64,000 bases of DNA from Enterococcus phoeniculicola ATCC BAA-412 (GTDB lineage Bacteria > Bacillota > Bacilli > Lactobacillales > Enterococcaceae): NCBI RefSeq assembly GCF_000407505.1, contig NZ_ASWE01000001.1:431324-495323 (forward strand). Direction: 5' to 3'. Each line of letters starts with the position of its first letter. Positions within the stretch are counted from its first letter, which is position 1. Below, in pieces: positions 1 to 8,623 of the stretch. The notes under the pieces are model-generated. The model saw nothing but the letters and a program-made list of their open reading frames with translations, did no database searches and was not told where the DNA came from. The translations under genes were made by a program, and so were the position numbers.

Positions 1-99
1 GAGTTATGTGTAAGCTCTTCTTTTTTATTGTAGATAGTATGGAGTTCATAGAAAAAGGATAGTTTTAATACCTAACTGGTTGCGTAAGGAGAGACTTTT

Positions 100-609
100 A
101 TGGAAGAATGGGACATTTATACCGAAAATCGTGAAAAGACCGGACGAGTACATATACGGGGTGAAAAAATGAAAGAGGGGGAGTATCATCTTGTGGTGAC
201 TGCTCTGATTTTTAATTCAGAAGGAAAACTTCTCATTCAGCAAAGGCAGGCAGAGAAAGAAGGGTGGCCCAATTTTTGGGATTTTTCTGCAGCTGGTTCA
301 GCGTTAAAAGGAGAAAATTCTCAACAGGCGATGGCAAGAGAAGTGAAGGAGGAATTAGGGATTATAGTTAATTTATCAAACAGTCGCCTAAAGTTTTCTT
401 GGCACTTTCCTAACGGCTTTGATGATTTTTGGATAATTCATCAAGATGTATCATTAGAAGAAATGACTCTGCAAAAAGAAGAGGTTCAAAATGTTCGCTG
501 GGTCACTCAAGAAGAAGTAAATCAATTGGCAGCAGAAGGAAAAATGATTCCGTATTTCTTTTTAAAGGATGTTTTTTCTTGGATGCATAATAAGAATTTG
601 ACTTTATGA
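100..609 (+). CDS. NUDIX hydrolase
   Basis: A 169-residue NUDIX-fold hydrolase; the family cleaves nucleoside diphosphates linked to another moiety. The Nudix box G-x5-E-x7-RE-x2-EE-x-G is complete at residues 66-88 (G66, E72, R80-E81, E84-E85, G87), so metal binding and catalysis should be intact. The start follows a TAAGGAG ribosome site with good spacing. The N-terminal layout (WDIY...GRVHIRG, then a beta strand) resembles the Idi/YfcD-like branch of housekeeping hydrolases. The substrate cannot be told from sequence. It appears monocistronic, with a terminator about 120 bases downstream. Confidence 0.88.
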   Translation: MEEWDIYTENREKTGRVHIRGEKMKEGEYHLVVTALIFNSEGKLLIQQRQAEKEGWPNFWDFSAAGSALKGENSQQAMAREVKEELGIIVNLSNSRLKFSWHFPNGFDDFWIIHQDVSLEEMTLQKEEVQNVRWVTQEEVNQLAAEGKMIPYFFLKDVFSWMHNKNLTL

Positions 610-731
610 GCATGGAGAATATTCTTGTGTCGAAAAGGTACAAATGATTTTATGTGGAACAGCGGATGCATAATATAAAAAATTGTAAAGATATAATTTG
701 GACGAATAAAAACTGACATGAAATAAAAAAG

Positions 732-773
732 CTGACCATTCGACGAGTGAACGTTGAATGATCAGACTTTTTA
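732..773 (+). terminator. Rho-independent terminator
   Basis: CTGACCATTC pairs with GAATGATCAG (one mismatch) around a 12-14 base loop, followed by ACTTTTTT. It lies after the NUDIX gene and just before the convergent tRNA gene. Confidence 0.6.
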
Positions 774-777
774 GAAT

Positions 778-849
778 GCCAACTGCAGGAATCGAACCTG
801 TGACCTACGCGTTACGAGTGCGTTGCTCTACCTACTGAGCTAAGTTGGC
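778..849 (-). tRNA. tRNA-Thr (anticodon CGT)
   Basis: On the minus strand a full cloverleaf can be folded: acceptor GCCAACT/AGTTGGC, D arm GCTC...GAGC, anticodon loop CTCGTAA with anticodon CGT reading ACG (Thr), and T loop TTCGATT in a CAGG/CCTG stem. The anticodon stem has one A-C mismatch at its base. CCA is not encoded. Confidence 0.93.
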
Positions 850-942
850 GAAACACATATGAAATTATAGTAAAAAAACTTCAATTTGTAAAGTAAAAAT
901 ATTTCTTCATTTTCATTTCATGATATTTTTCACAAAATGTGC

Positions 943-948
943 TATAAT
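943..948 (+). promoter_or_regulatory. -10 box for the small DUF2187-like gene
   Basis: TATAAT sits 26 bases upstream of the ATG at 974. I see no convincing -35 at the ideal distance. Confidence 0.4.
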
Positions 949-973
949 TATATTAGAAAGGTAGGTTTTATGA

Positions 974-1210
974 ATGGCTACATTTGGAAAGTTTGATTCT
1001 ACCGTTGTCCCCTCTGAACTTGGAGAAGATTTTATGGTAGATACGCATGTTACTTTTACAGTCCATGGAAAGATGCAAACAGGAACAATAACTAAACAGC
1101 TTAAGAACTCTGCCGTAGTTGAGATTGATCAAACACACGAAAATGATCAACTCATGACACAAAGTAATGGAGTAGTTATTATTAACTACAAACAAATGCA
1201 AAAGATTTAA
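974..1210 (+). CDS. DUF2187-like small protein
   Basis: A 78-residue protein. A short beta-rich stretch of the form VTFTVHGKMQTGTI...NSAVVEI resembles the KOW-like fold of DUF2187/YkvS-type small proteins of Firmicutes, whose role is unknown. It has its own -10 box and a strong terminator, so it is a free-standing gene. The reverse-strand frame over the same DNA has no ribosome site and I consider it a shadow. No function is assigned. Confidence 0.7.
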   Translation: MATFGKFDSTVVPSELGEDFMVDTHVTFTVHGKMQTGTITKQLKNSAVVEIDQTHENDQLMTQSNGVVIINYKQMQKI

Positions 1211-1214
1211 CCTC

Positions 1215-1246
1215 AGCCATCTCATTAAATAGAGATGGCTTTTTAT
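1215..1246 (+). terminator. Rho-independent terminator
   Basis: AGCCATCTC and GAGATGGCT form a perfect 9-bp stem with an 8-base loop followed by TTTTTA. Confidence 0.85.
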
Positions 1247-1361
1247 TTTTTGTGGTAAATCTTTAACCGATGTAGATTTATCGAAATATTATGTAAAAAC
1301 TGGATTATGAACTAGTAAGGGAACTAGAAGAACGTAAAAAACGAGTTCTACAATTTTTGAT

Positions 1362-1436
1362 GCGGATGAAGACAATTCATCTGCGTCTATTTTTTAATCG
1401 AAACATACTTCTCACCAATTGGTGGGAAGTATGTTT
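1362..1436. repeat. Two adjacent inverted repeats in a gene-free stretch
   Basis: The stretch 1247-1491 has no gene. It holds an imperfect hairpin (GATGCGGATGA/TCATCTGCGTC, 1362-1388) followed by a T run, then a 36-base near-perfect palindrome at 1401-1436 centred on CCAATTGG. Either may work as a bidirectional terminator for the convergent genes on both sides. The palindrome is also long enough to be a protein-binding dyad. Confidence 0.5.
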
Positions 1437-1491
1437 CTACATTCAATTTTGATTTAGGATCAGAGAAATCGATTACAATTACTGAAATGAA

Positions 1492-1932
1492 TTACTTATT
1501 AATTCGTTCTCGATTGGCGATACTAATGCTACCTAAATAGCGATAAACGGGTAAGATATCCGTTTTTTTAGGAAACTCAAATAAATGGGTTTGATGAACT
1601 TCATTATTTGATCGTTGATTAACATTTGCCAAATAGGTTACTGTGAGTTGACTGTCATCTAACCCAAGCCCAGCCGTTTCCATGTCAACATCAATGATTG
1701 AGTCTAAATGAATGGAACGAAAAGCGGTTTTTTTCCCTGTTGCCCCTTGCTTATCAATGAAAATAATTCGATGAGTTGTGAAGACCAAAGCATCACGAAT
1801 AAGCTGGTACCCCATTGTAATTGTTTCATTGTCAAAAAGATAATCTCCATACTCTTTCTGCAACTGCTCAGGAGTTTTTTCAGAATAATTACCTAACGCA
1901 CCTTGTACCAAATTGCCAAATAAAGCCATCAT
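1492..1932 (-). CDS. PH-domain (YxxE-type) protein
   Basis: A 146-residue cytoplasmic protein when started at the ATG at 1932, which follows AAGGAGG; a longer frame to 1977 has no ribosome site. The order of strands (ITMGYQLIRDALVFTTHRIIFID, then GKKTAFRSIHLDSI) is that of bacterial PH-domain proteins of the bPH family. These are common single-domain proteins of unknown role in Firmicutes. It is not obviously linked to the tail locus that follows. No enzymatic motif is visible. Confidence 0.75.
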   Translation of the reverse strand: MMALFGNLVQGALGNYSEKTPEQLQKEYGDYLFDNETITMGYQLIRDALVFTTHRIIFIDKQGATGKKTAFRSIHLDSIIDVDMETAGLGLDDSQLTVTYLANVNQRSNNEVHQTHLFEFPKKTDILPVYRYLGSISIANRERINK

Positions 1933-1977
1933 ATTTCCTCCTTGTAAGTAAAATCGTTTTAGTAAAACTGTGTTCAA

Positions 1978-2463
1978 ATGAGTTAATCAAAAAAGTACAT
2001 GAATAATCTGAAATAAATATCATTTCTATAAATGTATTATATCATAGGAAAACAAGAATAATAATAGAAATAAAGCCAACTGATTGCAATAATTAAGTAT
2101 AGGTGAGGATAAGGTGTTAGTAAATATTATAGATAAATGAAATAACTAATTTGCTTTAACGAATGGTTATTGAAGAGTATAGTCAGGGGATATGTAGATA
2201 GGTAATGTGGATATGCTAAATTTTCATGTTGAATGAACACAGGATATTTTGTTGTTGAGAGAGAACTTAATTAATAGAATTTGTTTGTTTTTGACAAGAA
2301 GCATACAAATAATTTTCTGGCAAATGAATTTTACTGCTTGTTTTATTTCTACAAAAGAAAGGTGTACTTTTAAATGGGTGTCTTGTCCAGAGAGAGTGCC
2401 TCCTATATTCTGCGAAGATTTTTCAAAATACAAGCGCCCTCATTAAAGTCATAGGAAATAAAA
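1978..2463. other. Gene-free, AT-rich stretch
   Basis: Frames of 65-69 codons exist on both strands around 2224-2446, but they lack ribosome sites and family resemblance. I see no RNA gene. It separates the PH-domain gene from the phage-tail locus. Confidence 0.5.
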
Positions 2464-2508
2464 TAACCCTTCCTCGTAAGAATCTGAGATTTCTACGAAT
2501 AAGGGCTG
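2464..2508 (-). terminator. Hairpin after the ImmA-like gene
   Basis: Read on the minus strand, CCCTT...CGTAGAA pairs with TTCTTACG...AAGGG, then TTATTTTATTT. It lies just downstream of the ImmA-like gene. Confidence 0.5.
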
Positions 2509-2533
2509 TTTGATGGGTGACTAGTTTATCTAG

Positions 2534-3175
2534 CTAGCTGAAAAAAACTTGAAATAAATCGTTTTTCCGGCCGAACTTATAGTGATTGATAAGGGTTCTT
2601 GAATAAGAAGGAGTGCAGTTATGAACATAGATTAAATAATCACTCAGCCTATTGAACAGCGCCGCTTTACTCATGAAAAAATAGCGCGCTACTTCTTCGA
2701 AAGTTTCAAATTTTTTAAGAGCATATTGCAGGGCTTGATCATTAGCCATCAGGATACTTGCTCCTACATTTGCTCGATACTCTTTTGGGAAATCTTCCGA
2801 CAAGTAGCCGTTTTCTTCAATCATATCTGAAAAGGTATGGTTTTCTTGTTCATAAGGAATATCCCGATAGTAATGAATAATTTCATGCATGCATGTGAAG
2901 TTCTTTCGTTCGATCATTAACTCTGCATTTATAGAAATAAAAATTTCTCCTGCAATTTTTGAAGTTGAGCCAAGCATCATCTTTCTTAGATGTTTCTTAA
3001 AAGTCACTTCAATAAACTCGATATCTTCAACTTCTTCAACATATGTTTTTACATCAAAGCAGTTCACTCGCTCAATTGGTTTTGAAAGATAAGCAGCTGC
3101 TTCGTTACATAACTCGTTTGCAATATCTGAGGCTTCAAAATAAAGCCCCGAATCAACGTAGTCCAATACGATCAA
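2534..3175 (-). CDS. ImmA/IrrE-type metallopeptidase of the tail locus
   Basis: A 213-residue protein with the zinc motif HEIIH at residues 97-101 and the follow-on segment EYRANVGASILM (132-143) typical of ImmA/IrrE peptidases. In ICEBs1 and related phages ImmA cleaves the paired repressor after DNA damage. The stop of the neighbouring repressor gene is only five bases upstream of this start, so the two form one operon on the minus strand, divergent from the tail genes. The likely role is relief of repression of the tail locus. Cleavage itself is inferred. Confidence 0.82.
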   Translation of the reverse strand: MIVLDYVDSGLYFEASDIANELCNEAAAYLSKPIERVNCFDVKTYVEEVEDIEFIEVTFKKHLRKMMLGSTSKIAGEIFISINAELMIERKNFTCMHEIIHYYRDIPYEQENHTFSDMIEENGYLSEDFPKEYRANVGASILMANDQALQYALKKFETFEEVARYFFMSKAALFNRLSDYLIYVHNCTPSYSRTLINHYKFGRKNDLFQVFFS

Positions 3176-3180
3176 CCACC

Positions 3181-3552
3181 TTACTTATTACGTCTTTTTT
3201 TCTTATCCATTGCTTTTTGAATGAGAAAATCCATATATTCTTTTAGTTCTTCTTCTAGTTCTTCTGTATCCTCTACATTCATATTTGCAGTATTTAGACG
3301 GAAATGAGAGATAAAGCCATCTTCATCTATTGATAAGCTTTGAGATGAATCAGAAGGACTATTTGTCCTACCTAAAAGATAGTCTGTACTAACATGAAAA
3401 TAGTCTGCAACTTTTTCTAGTCGATCAGATTTTGGACTTGCCGTTTTCCATTGATAAAATAAATTTTCACTAAAGCCTAACTCTACAGCAACTTGAGAAA
3501 CACTTTTGCCACGTTGCTCAGAGAGCTGTTTAATTCGGTCGAATACAGACAT
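3181..3552 (-). CDS. CI/ImmR-type HTH repressor
   Basis: A 123-residue protein with an N-terminal HTH_3 domain (residues about 5-62: SVSQVAVELGFSENLFYQWK, then the phage-repressor signature VSTDYLLGR). The C-terminal half is acidic and then lysine-rich, and lacks the Ser/Lys self-cleavage domain of LexA-like repressors. That fits relief through the adjacent ImmA-like peptidase. It is divergent from the tail operon, and the space between them carries three copies of a TATAG-N4-CTATA dyad, its likely operators. Confidence 0.85.
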   Translation of the reverse strand: MSVFDRIKQLSEQRGKSVSQVAVELGFSENLFYQWKTASPKSDRLEKVADYFHVSTDYLLGRTNSPSDSSQSLSIDEDGFISHFRLNTANMNVEDTEELEEELKEYMDFLIQKAMDKKKRRNK

Positions 3553-3576
3553 GAGAAAATTCCTTTCTAATTAATT

Positions 3577-3750
3577 TATAGTTTTCTATAATTTTGGTTG
3601 ACTATTTTTATAGTTTGCTATAGTATTGATTTTGTCAGAAAAAGTAAAAGCAAAGAGAAAATTTACGTATAGAGTGGATTAGTAGTTAAAATTTCTTTCT
3701 TTTGCTGTTTTTAAATATAGCTCTTTGCTTTTATTTTATAGTTTTCTATA
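3577..3750. promoter_or_regulatory. Triple operator array between repressor and tail operon
   Basis: Three dyads of the form TATAGTTTNCTATA lie at 3577-3590, 3609-3622 and 3737-3750. A half-like copy (TTTTCTATAAAA) lies near 3785. Two sit over the repressor promoter side and one or two nearer the rightward gene, the usual arrangement for a phage switch. Confidence 0.75.
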
Positions 3751-3827
3751 AAAAAGTCAACTACTATCTTCTATTCACTAAAATTTTCTATAAAACTAAT
3801 TGAAAAAAAGGCTAAGGGGGGAGTCGG

Positions 3828-4052
3828 ATGAACTACAAAACGATTTATGGAGAAAAAATCGAAGGAAAAATGATTCGCATATTGGAAAATACCGTCATTG
3901 TCGAAACTATGGATGGAAACAGGTACCTTGTTCATAAGAAAAACACACCTTTGTATTATACGCATGCTTTCCAATTTGACTTAGGACGGTGTCAAAAAAT
4001 CGGCAAACAACTATTACCAGAAAAAGGCGTAAAAGACATCGCGATATGGTAA
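3828..4052 (+). CDS. Small protein opening the tail operon
   Basis: A 74-residue basic protein behind a strong AGGGGGGAG ribosome site. Its first half (KIEGKMIRILENTVIVETMDGNRYLV) could form a small beta-barrel. I recognise no family for certain. Position and size match the small protein encoded after the repressor in the Listeria monocin (lma) locus, so a regulatory role in that operon is possible but unproven. Confidence 0.65.
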   Translation: MNYKTIYGEKIEGKMIRILENTVIVETMDGNRYLVHKKNTPLYYTHAFQFDLGRCQKIGKQLLPEKGVKDIAIW

Positions 4053-4149
4053 ATCATTCTTGTATCGTTAGCACAAAGTAATAGAAGGAGAAAGTGGATT
4101 ATTTTGGGTAAGAGATTTTAGTCATTTATATATAGAGGAGGAAACCATT

Positions 4150-4539
4150 TTGAAAACAACCACGATGAATTATTTAAAAGATATTTTGGGTGACTACTAC
4201 CGAACGGATGAATACATAAAAGAGCGTGAAAAAGAGCTGTTGTATGTATTGGAAGAAAAAATGGAGGACTGTTTTGAAGAGGAGCGCAAGTCTCAGGAAC
4301 GGATGACCATTACAACAGATCGAAGACTTTGGACTTTAGAGAAAAATAAGCGAGCAGTAGAAAGGTGTTTAAATCGTTCAGATGAAACGACTCAAAAAAT
4401 AATTAAGGAGATTTACTTAAATAAAAAAACAAATTTAACGTTACTTGGGATGTCACAGAAACTGTTTATAAGTAAAACACAAGCATATAATTTACGAAAT
4501 TTATTTTTTGAACAGTTAGCGGATGAGTTAGGCATTTAA
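4150..4539 (+). CDS. ArpU-like late-gene regulator (TTG start)
   Basis: A 129-residue protein whose C-terminal half (residues about 70-129) resembles ArpU/RinA-type late transcription activators, sigma-region-4-like proteins of Gram-positive phages. It has a helix (IIKEIYLNKKTNLTLLGMS) followed by a helix-turn-helix (ISKTQAYNLRNLFFEQLADELG). It starts with TTG after GAGGAGG. ArpU-type proteins switch on the late morphogenesis and lysis genes. The 350-base gap that follows would then hold its target promoter. It is the only candidate activator in the locus. Confidence 0.7.
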   Translation: MKTTTMNYLKDILGDYYRTDEYIKEREKELLYVLEEKMEDCFEEERKSQERMTITTDRRLWTLEKNKRAVERCLNRSDETTQKIIKEIYLNKKTNLTLLGMSQKLFISKTQAYNLRNLFFEQLADELGI

Positions 4540-4889
4540 GGATGGAAAAAAGTTGGAATTTTTCTATAGGAAAATTGTCTAAACTAAGAGTATGAGGTCA
4601 TTCAGCAAATGATAAACCAAAAATATCAATTTAGAAGGAACGAATTCTTTCACCGTATATGTAAGTGGGTTTCATCATATTGAGGAAAGAGCTCAGTGGT
4701 GTATTAAGAAGCTTTACTATACCAATAATTTAACGTAAGAAAAGAAGATAAATAACAAAAGTCCATATCTTCTTACTAGTCGAAAAGGAGTGAGTCCGAT
4801 GGTTTAATTATTCAGTATTTTTTGAAGAAAGAGAAATCTAGGGATCAACTTAAGAAAACAAATAAAAGTATACAGGAGGAATTAGAAAG
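4540..4889. promoter_or_regulatory. Gene-free stretch ahead of the tail structural genes
   Basis: About 350 bases without a supported gene; the longest frames are below 30 codons. By position, between an ArpU-like activator and the major tail gene, it should contain the late promoter. I cannot point to a clear -35/-10 pair. Confidence 0.4.
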
Positions 4890-5405
4890 ATGGAAGTAGT
4901 AAAAGGATTAGATATTATTTTGTTATACAGATTAAAAAGAAAAGCAGAAGAAGAGGAAGCGTGGAAAATGGCTTTCCAAACTGAACATGAAAGTTCAATG
5001 ACGAGAGAAGCAGAATCTACTATTACTAAAGACGGAAATGTACAAAGTTTGAATCCAATTGAATATGAGTTAACCGCAACTTCTTTGATGGCAAAAGGTG
5101 ATGCACATATTGATGAAATGAAAAAGGCATTGATTGATGGCGAAGTTATTGAAATTTGGGAAATTAATAAAGCAGAACTGGGCGTAGATGAGAACAAAGA
5201 TAAGTATAAAGCAACCTACTATCAAGGATACGTTTCAGAATTTACACCGTCAGCTAACGCGGAAGATAATGTTGAGTTGAGTCTTTCATTTGTGATTAAT
5301 GGAATTGGACAAGAAGGTTATGCAAGTTTAACAGATAAACAAGCAGAAGTTGTTCAGTACACGTTTACAGATACTGTAGCAAACGCTACAACAACTGAAG
5401 GCTAG
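4890..5405 (+). CDS. Major tail tube protein (TP901-1/LmaA-like)
   Basis: A 171-residue phage major tail protein of the TP901-1 type. It is preceded by CAGGAGG. Visible features are VVKGLDIILLYR near the N-terminus, a central beta-rich part and a C-terminal ELSLSFVINGIGQEG segment common to these tube proteins. The monomer polymerises around the tape measure to form a flexible tail tube. It is the first structural gene, with no terminase, portal, capsid or head-tail connector gene upstream. In Listeria the equivalent gene of the monocin locus is lmaA. Confidence 0.82.
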   Translation: MEVVKGLDIILLYRLKRKAEEEEAWKMAFQTEHESSMTREAESTITKDGNVQSLNPIEYELTATSLMAKGDAHIDEMKKALIDGEVIEIWEINKAELGVDENKDKYKATYYQGYVSEFTPSANAEDNVELSLSFVINGIGQEGYASLTDKQAEVVQYTFTDTVANATTTEG

Positions 5406-5451
5406 TGATTGAGAGAGAAACACTCTCTCTTTATAACGAGGAGGAAATTAA

Positions 5452-5811
5452 GTGGAATTAACAATTAATAATAAAGACTATTTATTTACTTTTGGTGTGA
5501 AGTTTGTGCGTGAGTTAGATAAACAAAGACCGATTGAGCAAAATGGCATTCGATTTGGGCTGGCTTTGTCAGCAGCAATCATTCCTGAACTAAAATCAAC
5601 GAATATTGCAACCTTAGCAGATGTTTTGTATTTAGCTAACAGAACAGAGAATCCTCGATTGAAGCAAGCTGAAATAGATAACTATCTTGATGAATGTGAA
5701 GATATTGAAGCACTGTTTGATGAGGTTCTTAAAGAATTAGGCGATAGTAATGCGGGGAAGTTAGCTATGCGACAACTAGAGAGCCGAATGAAGCAAGCCG
5801 AACAAAGATAA
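5452..5811 (+). CDS. Tail assembly chaperone (gpG-like)
   Basis: A 119-residue protein starting with GTG behind GAGGAGG. Size, position between tube protein and tape measure, and the ELTINNKDYLFTFGVKFVRELD opening fit phage tail assembly chaperones, which coat the tape measure before tube polymerisation. It is almost certainly the G part of a G/GT pair: the next frame (-1 relative to this one) stays open from about 5709 through its stop and continues into the downstream ORF. Confidence 0.72.
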   Translation: MELTINNKDYLFTFGVKFVRELDKQRPIEQNGIRFGLALSAAIIPELKSTNIATLADVLYLANRTENPRLKQAEIDNYLDECEDIEALFDEVLKELGDSNAGKLAMRQLESRMKQAEQR

Positions 5812-5849
5812 TAAATCGTAGCTCTGCTGAGGTATATGAGGAAATTCTT

Positions 5850-6182
5850 TTGTCTGCCATTCGTTATTTAGATATGGTGGATTTCAGAAGCATAGAACGG
5901 ATGACTTTATACGAATATGAAATTCGAATGACCGCATTCAGATTGAAATCTTTGGATCAATTAAACAAGATACATGAACAAGCGTGGGCGAATCAGCAGG
6001 TCCAAGCAACGAAAAAGATTGGAAAAAAAGAGGTTCCTTATTTTAATACGTATAAAAAATTTTTTGATTTTGAAAAATATGAAAAGCAGGTTCTAGGAAT
6101 AGAAGAAAAGCAGAATCTGACATTAAAAAGTTTGCTTATAAAAGCTAATTCTAAGAAAGGAGGAAATCATGGAAAGTCATAG
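5850..6182 (+). CDS. Tail assembly chaperone extension (gpT-like)
   Basis: At least 110 residues from a TTG at 5850. The reading frame is open upstream to about 5709, overlapping the preceding gene in the -1 frame. The product is therefore either a G-T fusion made by -1 frameshifting or a separate protein restarted at the TTG, which has a weak GAGGA site. The FRSIERMTLYEYEIRMTAFR stretch is typical of the T extension in siphophages. It overlaps the tape measure start by 14 bases. I could not find a canonical X-XXY-YYZ slippery heptamer by eye. Confidence 0.65.
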   Translation: MSAIRYLDMVDFRSIERMTLYEYEIRMTAFRLKSLDQLNKIHEQAWANQQVQATKKIGKKEVPYFNTYKKFFDFEKYEKQVLGIEEKQNLTLKSLLIKANSKKGGNHGKS

Positions 6183-7821
6183 AATTGAAACCATACTTTC
6201 TGTAACGGACCAAAACTTCACCTATACGATGAATACAATCAATGAAACGTTAAAAACGACTGATGAACAAGCAGAAAAAACAAAAAGTTCATTTCAATCA
6301 GCAGTTGATGAAGCAAATAAAATGGGTTCATCGATTGTAAACACAGTAAAAAAACTGGATGTTTTTAACATAATAGACTCAGGTATTGGTCTGCTAAAAG
6401 ATTCTTTTGGCGAAGCAATCCAGCGCTTTGATGAGTTGGATCGTGCATCTGGAACAATGGGGATTTCTGAAGGAATCGGTAGTGCAAGAGAGTCTGTTAC
6501 CACAGGATTTACGGAGATTATTGCAGCAGTTGATGAAGGACTTCAGAAGGCTAATCTAGGAAGTATTGGGGATATTATTGGAAACGCAGGAGCGATTATG
6601 GGAGAAATTTTACTAAAAGCTGCTGAATTTATTCCACCGATTATCGAATTTGTTACGAATTTCATCGGAAGCCTGAGTGGTTTAGAACCAATTTTACCTG
6701 TTGTGGGTGGAATGATTCTCGCGTTTATTGGTTATCTTGCCGGTATGTCTATCATTGGCAATATAGTGGGGATGATGGGGAGTTTGACTACGGCAATATC
6801 ATTTTTATTATCACCGGTAGGCTTGGTTGTATTAGCCATTGGTGCTTTGGTAGGAGCAATTGTCTATCTTTGGAATACGAATGAAGGTTTCAGAGAGGCG
6901 ATTATCAGCGCATGGAATGCGATTACAGAATTTTTACAACCGATTATTGCGAATATTGCGATGTTTATTCAAAATGCATTCAACGGATTACTTACGTGGT
7001 GGCAGGAAAATCAACAATCGATAATGACTGTTGTTAATACTGTTTGGACAGTTATTTCTAATATATTTACGACTGTTGTAAAAGTGATTACAACTGTTGT
7101 TAAGGGAGCATTTGAACAAATTAAAGCAATAATCGATTTTGTTATGACATTTATTTCAGGAATCATTCATACGGTCTTATCTTTAATAAAGGGAGATTGG
7201 GATGGTGTGTTGGAAGGGGTTATGACAATTGTTGGAGCTTTTGGTGATTTTATTACTTCAACGTTTAGTAATTTTATGGAAGCTGGTAAAGAAATCATAG
7301 GGACTGTTTTAGATGGAATAAAAGATTTATTTTCTTCGTTAGGAGATATTGATTTATTGGCGGCTGGTAGAGCGGTTATTGATGGATTTGTTAATGGCTT
7401 AAAAGAAACTTGGGAAGCAGGTAAAGAATTTGTTAGTGGAATCGGCGACTGGATTCTAGATCATAAAGGGCCTATTAGTTATGATAAAAAGCTCTTGATT
7501 CCTGCAGGTAGAGCAATTATGAATGGACTAAATAAAGGATTAAATGACACTTTTTTAGATGTTCAAAATAATGTCTCTTCCATGGCTGGCATATTAACGG
7601 ATAGTTTTGAGAAAGTTGCACCAGAATCAATTGATGTTAAAGCTTCGATTCGTCGCAGTTTTTCCGGAATGAATGCACAAATGGAACATGACGTAAATGT
7701 AACAAGTGGCACTAAACCTGCAGTGATTAATGTTCGTCTGGGAAAACAACAATTTTCAGCTTTTGTAAATGATATCTCTAATGAGATGGGTGCAGAGTCA
7801 GAAATTAATTTAGCTTTTTAG
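6169..7821 (+). CDS. Short tail tape measure protein
   Basis: A 550-residue tape measure protein behind AAAGGAGG. It has an N-terminal coiled-coil-prone part (1-70), a long hydrophobic and glycine-rich central part (about 140-240) with predicted membrane-inserting segments, Trp-containing repeats (270-350) and a conserved DHKGPISYDKKLLIPAGRAI motif near 430, as in many Gram-positive phage tape measures. Tape measure length sets tail length. At 550 residues this would be a short tail, shorter than those of most siphophages, as expected of a tail-only particle. Confidence 0.85.
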   Translation: MESHRIETILSVTDQNFTYTMNTINETLKTTDEQAEKTKSSFQSAVDEANKMGSSIVNTVKKLDVFNIIDSGIGLLKDSFGEAIQRFDELDRASGTMGISEGIGSARESVTTGFTEIIAAVDEGLQKANLGSIGDIIGNAGAIMGEILLKAAEFIPPIIEFVTNFIGSLSGLEPILPVVGGMILAFIGYLAGMSIIGNIVGMMGSLTTAISFLLSPVGLVVLAIGALVGAIVYLWNTNEGFREAIISAWNAITEFLQPIIANIAMFIQNAFNGLLTWWQENQQSIMTVVNTVWTVISNIFTTVVKVITTVVKGAFEQIKAIIDFVMTFISGIIHTVLSLIKGDWDGVLEGVMTIVGAFGDFITSTFSNFMEAGKEIIGTVLDGIKDLFSSLGDIDLLAAGRAVIDGFVNGLKETWEAGKEFVSGIGDWILDHKGPISYDKKLLIPAGRAIMNGLNKGLNDTFLDVQNNVSSMAGILTDSFEKVAPESIDVKASIRRSFSGMNAQMEHDVNVTSGTKPAVINVRLGKQQFSAFVNDISNEMGAESEINLAF

Positions 7822-7834
7822 CAAGGAGGAAATT

Positions 7835-8623
7835 ATGAGTGAATGGAAAAATAGAATGTATTCTTTTGTAGACACGAAAAATAGCAATTTGCTTTTTAAT
7901 GAGTGGCTTCCTTCTAGTGCGATGAGTTACGACGGCCTTTTTCTCGAAAAAGAAATCGACGGGTATCAGACGCTGGCTGTAGGCGGTCGTGAAATGCTTT
8001 CTGTAGATTTTGAAACGGAATCCATGAGCGTGGGTTCTCTCATTTCTAAGCAAACATTACCATCACGAACAATTACTGTTAAATATAAATTATCAGATAA
8101 TAACGCAGAACAACTACAATTTAAGTTTAAAAAATTGATGAAGCTACTTTATAGAGTTGAAGATGTAACCATTCAATTTAATGATGAACTTGATTATTTT
8201 TATAAAGGAAGATACAGCAGTGCTGAAGAAGTCGCTGGTGAATCAAATAGTGTCATTTCTAGTTTTACTATTTTTTGTCAGGACCCGCGGAAATATACGA
8301 AAGAATTTATATCAAGTGGAAAAATTCAGACGGAACTTCCATTTGAAACAGTACCAACAAAACTACAAGTTACCTTAGCGTATGATAACTCCATAGAAAT
8401 TTCAAATGGACGAGAGAAGCTTTCTATTACGAATGCTCAAATTAAGTCGGGGGATTGCTTGGAATTTCGAATTAAAGAAGGAAAACTACTTGTTAATGGT
8501 TTGAATCAAACGAATATACTTGATCTTTCCAGTGATTTTAAGAATTTCACACTAAGAGAAAATGACCGGTTGAGCTGTAACAATGGAAAGATGACTATTT
8601 ACTATAGAGGTGTGAGCCTATGA
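7835..8623 (+). CDS. Distal tail protein (Dit)
   Basis: A 262-residue protein behind AAGGAGG. The N-terminal half, with LPSRTITVKYKLSDNNAEQL followed by LDYFYKGRYSS, is the usual Dit/sipho-tail domain that forms the hexameric hub at the tail end. The C-terminal half (about 165-262) looks like the galectin-like extension. It overlaps the Tal gene by four bases (ATGA), so the two are translationally coupled. It connects tube, Tal and the baseplate proteins encoded next. Confidence 0.82.
   Translation: MSEWKNRMYSFVDTKNSNLLFNEWLPSSAMSYDGLFLEKEIDGYQTLAVGGREMLSVDFETESMSVGSLISKQTLPSRTITVKYKLSDNNAEQLQFKFKKLMKLLYRVEDVTIQFNDELDYFYKGRYSSAEEVAGESNSVISSFTIFCQDPRKYTKEFISSGKIQTELPFETVPTKLQVTLAYDNSIEISNGREKLSITNAQIKSGDCLEFRIKEGKLLVNGLNQTNILDLSSDFKNFTLRENDRLSCNNGKMTIYYRGVSL

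Noticed and set aside
2224-2446. Small ORFs on both strands
   Set aside because: No ribosome sites, no recognisable sequence and mutual overlap.
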